NCBI RefSeq assembly: GCF_000485595.1
Contig: NW_014577292.1
Coordinates: 154,266 to 183,533 of the forward strand
DNA: 29,268 nucleotides
From: Priapulus caudatus
Lineage: Eukaryota; Priapulida; Priapulimorpha; Priapulimorphida; Priapulidae
Direction of reading: 5' to 3'
A program made the position numbers and the translations under genes. This document shows, piece after piece, positions 23,085 through 29,268 of this stretch (positions are counted from its first letter, which is position 1; each line of letters opens with the position of its first letter). Under the pieces are notes generated by a model. It did not search any database and had not been told where the DNA came from. It saw only the letters and a program-made list of their open reading frames with translations.

Positions 23085-23750
23085 CATACTACTATATACT
23101 GTAGATTATAAGATGTATGTAGTACGATATATGGTAGAATGAGTTTATAACGGTAGTATATACTAATAGCACAGTTAATAGTGCATTTCGTTGCCTATAG
23201 TGTGATGCACAAGCTTGCGCGGAAGCATTTTCCGTCCACCGTCAAGTTTTCTCTCGACCTCGGTGTTTTGTGATGATGCTTTCCTAGTCCTGCTTTCCTC
23301 ATGATGCGATCCTAGCGGCAACTCGATAGCAGCCTCTCCAGTTGGCTACGCAGTGCAGTGGTCGTTGACCAGCGAGGCAGCCACGCGCACACATCTTGCC
23401 GCGGTTACCACAGCACCAGCTCTTCGGAGATGATGCCGCTCCGTGTAGTTTATAACTGGGTATAGGGTGTGGTAGGAAAACCATATGTAAAGAGAATGCT
23501 CTAATCGGCATAAGCTTGCGTAACCAAGATTGACACACAGTTGACTTAAAGATATCATGTGTATATACAACCACACCCAAAGTGTTACACGATACACTAG
23601 CACACCCTCATACCCATATTTCGACACCTACATGATTAAAAATTCTTTTTAATATTAGAAGTGATGCATCGGAGCTGGATCATGAAATATTGAGGCGCTG
23701 AGAAACAGCTAGGCCTACATATCCGTAAATATACATAACAGATCTTCACG

Positions 23751-23781
23751 ACTGCTATTGCTACTGCTACTGCTACTGCTG
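23751..23781 (+). repeat. (CTGCTA)n repeat
   Basis: ACTGCT / ACTGCTATTGCT hexamer-type units over about 30 bases. Confidence 0.85.
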
Positions 23782-23895
23782 ATTATAAATTAAAAAAAAC
23801 ATTATTGATTAAATAAGGGCGATAACTGGTCAGAATTTAACCAACACTAAACTATTACAGTATAGCGGAGACTTGCTTGATTCTTGTTGCATAAC

Positions 23896-23910
23896 ATCAA
23901 GAGCGTATTA
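23896..23910 (+). repeat. Solitary half-copy of the palindromic element
   Basis: ATCAAGAGCGTATTA matches the arm of the hairpin at 14279 at 14 of 15 positions, but has no mirrored partner nearby. It may be a decayed or partly deleted copy, or chance. Confidence 0.4.
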
Positions 23911-25646
23911 AGTATTACATACGAGATTAGGCAATTTTCAAGAGAAATATACGAAAACATGAATCCGATAACTCATATTGCATATTGCCTTAGATGCGAT
24001 GTTTCTCTCCATTTAGATTTATTTCTAATAGAGCATGTTGGCCCCTCTTCTCGGTTACATGTTTAAAACTTTAATATGATTAGTTTAGTTTGGGTGTGGT
24101 AAGATAGGATGTTGTATTTCCCGAGCACTGTTCATAATGTTTGCCTGCCGATCTATAAATTGCGAGACGGAACATGAATGCAGATGCTTTAAACCGTGAC
24201 TAGTTGTGTATATAAATAAGATCATACGTGTGTTATGTGATTTATGTTCTGTTAATGTGCTTTAACTCGTATCCTGCTTCATCACATTTTTCTGCGTTGG
24301 CCACCTAATGGTGTTTGATGAAAAATGCTAGGCGGCGTTTCGCAGCACCTTATAGTGGATACCGGGACGCACGCTGTCCTGATACTTTTCCCGCGATGCG
24401 AGGTGCAGTTAACATTTTTATTTCATTTATTAAAACTCTGTTTATTAAATTGGAAAGAATTGATTCGACTAGAGTGGTATGTATATGTAGAAACCCATGT
24501 CCTATTTTTCTTACGTAGAGCGATAATGAATCGTTTCTAAAGATAGCGCATATTAGTAAGCAACATTAAGATATTTCAGCATGGGCCTTAATTTTTAGTC
24601 AGTGATAATTAGATATTGTGTCTGATAGTCAGTATATTTGTTAGTCCGACTGCTTTGAGTCCGTTTGTCTGTCCTACCGCGTGGGCATCCCCTCGTTGGT
24701 CCGACCTTGCCTGTCTGTCTGTCTAAAATTCTAAATGGATGGTAGTCTTGCTGGAGTTGTGTCTACATGGCACATGAGTTGAACCGCTCCTGCGGTTTTC
24801 AATCACTATTATTGGTTTTATGCCTTCTGCACATCAATGTGGGGGTCGATACGAGGCGATTAATGTGGATGGTATAAGTTGGGTAAATAAGTTTTTGACG
24901 GCAATGGCTTCAACATTCATGGAAAACCATGAATAAACGATGATCGAGCCACTTACATAAATAGGCTTGTACTTTGCTGGGCGTTGAGTCAAATTATGGT
25001 CTATCACAAAAAAATTGTGATCAGCTATACGAATGAAAACACTGGGGGAAACTTGAAGCACACCACCCATACTGGTGCTTAGCAATAATAATATCATAAT
25101 ATGTGATTTATTACGCAGAGTCTCCTTATACCACATCTGTAAAAGCTATCAGTGGTATGCAAATTACATCTGTGAACAATTTCATGGCAATATAAGCAAA
25201 GTTTAGACAACTTCTTTGAGATCTTTTTTTGTAAGTTTGCGTGCAATATTTCACGAACGTTTCAGAAGTTTCGTTAATACATGCACGCCACCCAGCAGTC
25301 CGACTGCTGAGCGGGGGTCGTTTCAAGGTGACCAACACAGTGATGGACCGTGGAAACAAAACAGTTTGATTCGAAAAGCTTTCGCAATCCGTCTCGATTA
25401 ACTTCTAAAACGAATTGACGAATAGCGAGATTCGCACCCAGGCTTACAGTGAAGATTAGCGTCTTCTACACTGAATAATTGCCAGGGATGGGACGGACCA
25501 CTAATTTGCATGGTATGCGATTGGCCTTCTGGGTTATCTCACTTTAATTATAATATTTATAAACCGACTATCATCCGATATAAATATAGAAGCGTAACCT
25601 TGTTGGGCGGAAGTTAGAAAAAATCGGAGCATCACTATAACGTGTC

Positions 25647-25647
<1 letters not shown>

Positions 25648-25691
<44 letters not shown>

Positions 25692-25725
25692 CACACACAC
25701 ACATATATATATATATAATATATAG
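25648..25725 (+). repeat. Compound (TA)n-(CA)n-(TA)n microsatellite
   Basis: A TA run, then CATACACACAC, then a second TA run. It lies upstream of the duplicated transposon and the collagen exon. Confidence 0.95.
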
Positions 25726-25992
25726 TAGCTACATTTAAAAGAATGCCCTACTTCTAATGTCAATCCCATCAATATCGTATTGCGCATATCAGAGATTTAA
25801 GTGACATAATAATAGCAAACGTGACTGTTAATAAATGGTTTCGTGTGGTAGTAATGAGTATTTTTGCGTCACACGTGTTTATGCGTGTTTACGACTACGA
25901 TTACTCTCCTAGATATTACGCATAAATTAATGCGGTAAATAGTCTCCCTATTTTTACTGACAAGAAATTTTTTGGGCGGTCGGTTGGTCGGT
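25726..25992. other. No gene seen; leads into the duplicated transposon
   Basis: AT-rich, ending in GGTCGG repeats (about 25976-25992) that probably belong to the left side of the first transposon copy. Confidence 0.55.
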
Positions 25993-26317
25993 CCGTTGCA
26001 AAATGTTTGTGGAGCGAACTACTTCCACAGTTTTCAAGGGATTCCAATGAAACATCATACACTTGATTACCATGAAGTGTAGATGTGCGTGACATATTTT
26101 GTGTGTGCGTCGGTCAAGGCGTTGCCATGGAAACCGTATATTATCTTTGATTATACCCCCGCCGTTGCAAAAAGTTTGTGGCGCGAACTACTTCCACAGT
26201 TTTCAAGGGATTCCAATGAAACTTCATACGCTTGATCACCATGAAGTGTAGATGTGCGTGACATATTTTGTGTGTGCGTCGGTCAAGGTGCTGCCATGGA
26301 AACCGTATCTCATCTTG
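25993..26317 (+). repeat. Two head-to-tail copies of a dispersed-transposon segment (period 169)
   Basis: 25993-26148 and 26162-26317 are nearly identical, with about seven differences over the first 147 aligned bases. Each contains GCGAACTACTTCCACAG and GATGTGCGTGACATA. The spacer holds the ATACCCCCGC terminus of the second copy. The first copy is preceded by GGTCGG-rich sequence that the second copy lacks. The segment lies in the intron just upstream of the collagen exon. It resembles a short repeat type I associate with marine invertebrate genomes; that attribution is from memory and unverified. Confidence 0.85.
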
Positions 26318-26374
26318 AAGGTCCGCACCATGACCTTCCATTTTCTCTCCGACAAAGCGGTATTGCGGGGGTAT
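26153..26374. mobile_element. Short non-autonomous DNA transposon with ATACCCCCGC inverted ends
   Basis: ATACCCCCGC at 26153-26162 is mirrored exactly by GCGGGGGTAT at 26365-26374, giving a 222-bp element with no coding capacity. The ends can be read as a TA target duplication plus a CCCCCGC terminus, but the boundary is ambiguous by one or two bases. Superfamily not determined. Its right end is about 60 bases upstream of the first acceptor-like AG of the collagen exon. Confidence 0.6.
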
Positions 26375-26411
26375 TAATCACTATCAGTGATAGTTCTAGT
26401 TGCGTCTAGTT

Positions 26412-26609
26412 CTGTCGTCTCCTTTCTCTTGTTTGCAGACGAGGAGGTGGAGATCGTACTCTCTCTGCCAACGTGCCCAACTCTTAACGCTCCCCCTTGC
26501 TGTCTTCTTCTTTGCAGACTTCTTCTCTTCTCCTTACGTTTTAGTACAGTAATTGTTTTTAACGCTGTCTTCTCCTGTCTCCTGTTTATAGACGAGGAGG
26601 TGGAGATCG
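26412..26609 (+). repeat. Repeated acceptor region, with an in-frame second copy of the exon start
   Basis: The 45 bases at 26412-26456 match 26565-26609 with a few mismatches, offset 153. Both contain a CTGTCKTCTCCT-type pyrimidine tract, an AG, and then the identical 18 bases ACGAGGAGGTGGAGATCG. Between them, 26501-26517 holds a third pyrimidine tract ending TTTGCAG, preceded by CTTAAC at 26483-26488. The AG units end at 26438, 26517 and 26591. Because 153 is divisible by three and no stop intervenes, use of the first acceptor would add 51 residues to the exon, whereas the middle acceptor is out of frame. The extra residues are hydrophobic and Cys/Leu-rich, as a translated pyrimidine tract would be, so they are probably not normal protein. 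Confidence 0.75.
26558..26591 (+). other. 3' splice site and branch point for the collagen exon
   Basis: A TTTTAAC branch-point-like motif (26558-26563) is followed by a pyrimidine-rich run and TATAG ending at 26591. Distance from branch A to AG is about 29 bases, which is normal for animal introns. The downstream exon starts with the first recognisable TSPN residues, which is why this acceptor is preferred over the two similar ones upstream. Confidence 0.65.
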
Positions 26610-27142
26610 ACCTGCTGAACGCGATCAGCATCCCCATCGAGCAGGCGGGCGTCGACTTCACGAGTGGCTTTGACGGCTTCATCGCTCTCAACGTGCGCCG
26701 CTCGGCGCTGGTGCGCACGCCCTTCCGCACGCTCTTCCCCGAGGTGTTCTTCGCCGACTTCTCGATCCTCGTGACGGCGCGCCTCGCCGACCCGCGCCGC
26801 GGCGGCTTCCTATTCGCCGTCGTCAACCCGACCGACACCGTCGTGCAGCTCGGCGTCGAGCTGTCGGCGGCCGTCGGCGGCGAGCAGAACTTGACGCTGT
26901 ACTACACGGACGTGAAGGCGCACGCCGCCTCGCAGGCGCTCGCGCGCTTCGCCGTGCCGAGCTTCACGCGCGAGTGGCAGCGGTTCGCGCTGCGCGTCGA
27001 GAGCGACGTCGTCACGCTGTACTTGAACTGCGAGGAGCGCGGCGCGGTGCGCGCTCGACGCGACCCGCGTGAGCTCGCCTTCGACTCGGCGTCGACGCTC
27101 TACCTCGCACAGGCGGGACCGATACTCGGCGGACACCTGGCG
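26592..27142 (+). CDS. COL18A1-like: Exon of a type XV/XVIII collagen (multiplexin)-like gene: N-terminal TSPN domain
   Basis: Internal or early exon of a secreted basement-membrane collagen. Seen: an uninterrupted frame of 184 residues, the first codon (Asp) completed by one base from the previous exon (phase 1). It begins DEEVEIDLLNAISIP, then FFADFS (53-58), GGFLFAVVNP (71-80), QLGVELS (86-92), LTLYYTD (101-107), EWQRFALRV (128-136), LYLNCEE (143-149) and LYLAQAG (170-176). These blocks and their spacing match the TSPN/laminin-G-like sandwich at the start of collagens XV and XVIII, including the Cys-Glu-Glu near the end. There is one N-glycosylation sequon (NLT, 100-102). The exon is strikingly GC-rich, with G/C third positions, against an AT-rich background. 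The acceptor is TTTATAG with TTAAC about 30 bases upstream; the donor is GTGAGT. The usual C-terminal strand of the domain, the collagen triple helix and the endostatin domain must lie in later exons outside the window; no signal-peptide exon was found. Another TSPN collagen is possible. Confidence 0.8.
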
Positions 27143-27148
27143 GTGAGT
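27143..27148 (+). other. 5' splice site (donor) of the collagen exon
   Basis: GTGAGT directly follows CTG GCG. It is a near-consensus donor lying where similarity to the TSPN domain stops and the minisatellite begins. It would leave the exon ending on a codon boundary (phase 0). The frame continues into the intron only to a stop at 27179-27181, and that extension is repeat sequence. Confidence 0.75.
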
Positions 27149-27149
27149 C

Positions 27150-28960
27150 TGACGGGGATACGGGGATACTGGCGGGAATAGGGAAATACTGGCGGGGATG
27201 CTGGCAGGGATACGGGGATACTAGCAGGGATACGGGGATACTAGCAGGGATACGGGGATACTGGCGGGGATACTGGCAGGGATACGGGGATACTGGCGGG
27301 GCTACTGGCAGGGATACGGGGATACTGGCGGGGCTACTGGCAGGGATACGGGGATACTGGCGAGGCTACTGGCAGGGATACGGGGATACTGGCGGGAAGT
27401 ACTGGCAGGGACATACGGGGTCCTGTAGGCGATAACGGGATACTGGTAAGGGATACGGGATACTGGCGGGGGCTTAACTGGCAGGGATACGGGGATACTG
27501 GCGAAGATACGGGAATACTGGCGGGGATAGACTGGCAGGGACTATACGGGGATACTGGCAGGAACGGGAATACTGGCGGGATACTGGCCAGGGATACGGG
27601 GATACTGGCGGGGATACTCGGCAGGGATAACGGATACTGGCGGGGGATTCTGGCAGCGATACGGGGATACCGGCGGGGATACTGGGCAGGGATACGGGGA
27701 TACTGGCGGGGATACTGGCAGGGATACGGGATACTCTGGCGGGGATAGCGGATCGGCGCTAGGCGATACGGGGATACTGGCAGGGATAGCCGGGGATACT
27801 GGCGAGATACTGGCCGGGGTACGGGGGATACTGGTGGGAATACGAGGGATACTGGTACGGGATACCGAATACTGGCGGGGTACTGGCAGGGATTACTGGC
27901 AGGGAACGGGGATACTGGCGGGAATACGCGACGGGATACGTGGGATACTCGGTCGGATTACCGGAATACTCGGCGGATATCTGGCAAGGGAAACGGGGAA
28001 TACTTGGCGAAGAGATACGGGGATACTGGCAGGGATAGCTTGGCAGGGATACGGGATACTTGGGCGGGATACTGGCAGAGATGACGCGGGATACTGGCGG
28101 GGTACTCGGCAGAGATACGGGGATACTGCTAGGGATATGGATAACCTGGCAGCGATAGCTGGCGGAAGTATTACGGGGATATACTGACGGGGATTACTAG
28201 CAGGGAATACGGGGAAACCTGGCGGGGCTCTGGCAGGGATACGGGATACTGGCGAAGATTACGTGGGGATACTGGCGGGGATACTGGGCAGGGATACGGG
28301 GATTACTGGCGGGAGAAATACGGGAATACTGGCGGAGACTACGGGGATACTGGCGGGAATACGCGACGGGATACGGGGATACTGTAGTGGATACCGGAAT
28401 ACTGGCGGAGGATACTGGGCAGGGGATACGGGGATATGGCGGGAGATACGGAATACTGGCAGGCGATAACTGGCATGATACGGGAATACGCGGCATACTG
28501 GCTAAGGATACGGAATGCTGGCGGAATACTGGGCAGAGATACGGAGGGATACTGGCAGGGATGATGGGGATACTGGCAGGGATACGGGGATACTGGGCGG
28601 GATACTGGGCAACTGGATACGGGGGATACTGCGGGGATACTGGGCAAGGATACGGGAATGGCTGGCGGGGACTACTGCAGAGATACGGGGATACTGGCAG
28701 GGATATGGGGATAGCTGCAGGGCTACTGGCGGAAGATAGCGGGGATATAGCTGACGGGATTACTAGCAGGGATCCTGGGGAGATACTGGCGGGGCTAAGC
28801 TGCAGGGATACGGGGATACTGGCGGAAGATACGGGGATACTGGCGGGGATACTGGCAGGGATACGGGGATACTGGCGGGAGATACGGGAATACTGGCGGA
28901 GATACGGGGATACTGGCGGGAATACCGACGGGGATACGGGGATACTGGCAAGGATGATGG
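27150..28960 (+). repeat. Intronic G-rich minisatellite (about 32-bp unit)
   Basis: The stretch is built almost entirely from the modules GGATACTGGC, GGGATACG and GGCGGGG. In the cleanest part (27275-27360) the period is 32 bp: GGCAGGGATACGGGGATACT followed by GGCGGGG(A/C)TACT-type sequence. Nearer the exon, shorter 20-bp units with AGCAGG occur. From about 27400 on, copies carry many one-base insertions, deletions and swaps. It starts within about 10 bases of the donor and ends near 28960. Strand asymmetry is extreme: G-runs on the plus strand, C-runs on the minus. Open frames in it (Gly/Ile/Leu/Asp/Tyr-rich on plus, PRIPVSCQYP-like on minus) are translations of the repeat, not genes. Confidence 0.95.
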
Positions 28961-29268
28961 GGAGATGAGTGCTTGCTCAGGAATCGCACCTGTCGTCGTC
29001 GCCACGCTGGTGTAAGCTGATAGCTGATAGATGGAGTGGGGTATTATAGCATCTGCACTGGTATAGTACTAGAAAGTAATCCTTACTTAGTGGTTACTTT
29101 TGTTCGTAGTGGTAACCACTGATAAAAGCTTCATTGGACCAGGCGTCTGGGGTTGAACTGCGTTGCCGGTTACCTTGTGCTGTTCGGAAAAATACAGACG
29201 TGAGAGAATCGACATCTATAATATGGATTATGTGTTTGCGTGCACGTATGGGTTAGGCCAGTATTTGT
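28961..29268. other. End of minisatellite to window edge; no exon identified
   Basis: Unique-looking sequence after the minisatellite. GCTCAG (ends 28980) could act as an acceptor and GGTGTAAG (about 29009) as a poor donor, but the 29 bases between do not encode the expected end of the TSPN domain. The next collagen exon is presumably beyond the window. Confidence 0.5.

Larger units (their letters stand above)
22273..25647. other. No gene seen between the palindromic and simple repeats
   Basis: Apart from the items listed separately, only random-looking frames up to 100 codons. A TGTCTGTC run lies at 24711-24724. Confidence 0.55.

Noticed and set aside
24325-24540. Frame containing VDTG, resembling the retropepsin active site of retroelements
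   Set aside because: Only the four-residue motif fits; the residues after it do not resemble a protease, and no reverse transcriptase, integrase or long terminal repeat is nearby.
25420-25445. Minus-strand GGGTGCGAATCTC resembling a tRNA T-arm
   Set aside because: It departs from the GGTTCRA consensus, and no acceptor, D or anticodon arm could be found at the proper distances.
26387-26591. Signal-peptide-like start (ATG at 26387) directly fused to the TSPN exon
   Set aside because: The hydrophobic residues come from polypyrimidine splice tracts, and there is no basic n-region. It is kept only as a testable point under the acceptor finding.
27834-29005. Frames of up to 193 codons on both strands in the minisatellite
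   Set aside because: The residues simply follow the repeat unit, frames break at random indels, and both strands are open.
28981-29009. Possible 29-base exon after the minisatellite (GCTCAG acceptor, GTGTAAG donor)
   Set aside because: Its translation does not continue the TSPN domain, and the donor is poor.

Overview
The window looks like nuclear DNA of an invertebrate animal, probably a marine bilaterian. The reasons are very low gene density, many simple-sequence tracts and short non-autonomous transposon remnants, one GC-rich exon with metazoan-type splice signals, and a protein family (type XV/XVIII collagen) restricted to animals. Species and phylum cannot be read from the sequence. 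Nothing bacterial, viral or organellar was recognised: no operons, no tRNA or rRNA gene, no CRISPR array.

The one confident gene piece is a single plus-strand exon at 26592-27142. It encodes about 184 residues of an N-terminal thrombospondin-like (TSPN/laminin-G-like) domain that best fits a multiplexin (collagen XV/XVIII). It has a phase-1 acceptor and a GTGAGT donor. The acceptor region is repeated: similar pyrimidine-tract/AG units end at 26438, 26517 and 26591. The first is followed by an 18-base copy of the true exon start, exactly 153 bases (51 codons) upstream and in frame. The intron upstream carries a duplicated short transposon. The intron downstream becomes, within about 10 bases of the donor, a G-rich minisatellite of about 1.8 kb with a basic period near 32 bp.

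Region by region: 1-650 is simple repeats (CA, ATA, GAT and a degenerate TTAGGG-like patch). 650-6600 is mostly anonymous DNA with a small palindromic element (1743-1804), a 94-bp tandem duplication (2906-3087) and two weak candidate minus-strand exons (3887-4344). 6660-6970 is a CTC-rich tract. 7-10.5 kb is anonymous apart from a GATC/GATA tract and a 30-bp tandem repeat. 10.55-12.5 kb is a block rich in open frames and somewhat richer in GC, with no recognised product. 13.72-14.09 kb is a long GT-rich array, followed by a double hairpin element. 14.4-21.7 kb is anonymous with a TA tract, a purine/pyrimidine-alternating tract and one hairpin. 21.7-22.3 kb has a short N gap followed by a complete 442-bp hAT-type MITE with an exact 8-bp target duplication. 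22.3-25.9 kb is anonymous, with another perfect palindrome at 23048 and a solitary half-copy at 23896. 25.97-29.0 kb is the collagen exon and its repeat-rich introns.

Only one gene is firmly supported, so there is no pathway to describe. The main interest is repeat biology: a family of short perfect palindromes, and repeat growth on both sides of a collagen exon. Nearly all other open frames have the length and composition expected by chance in 29 kb of such DNA, or are translations of simple repeats.
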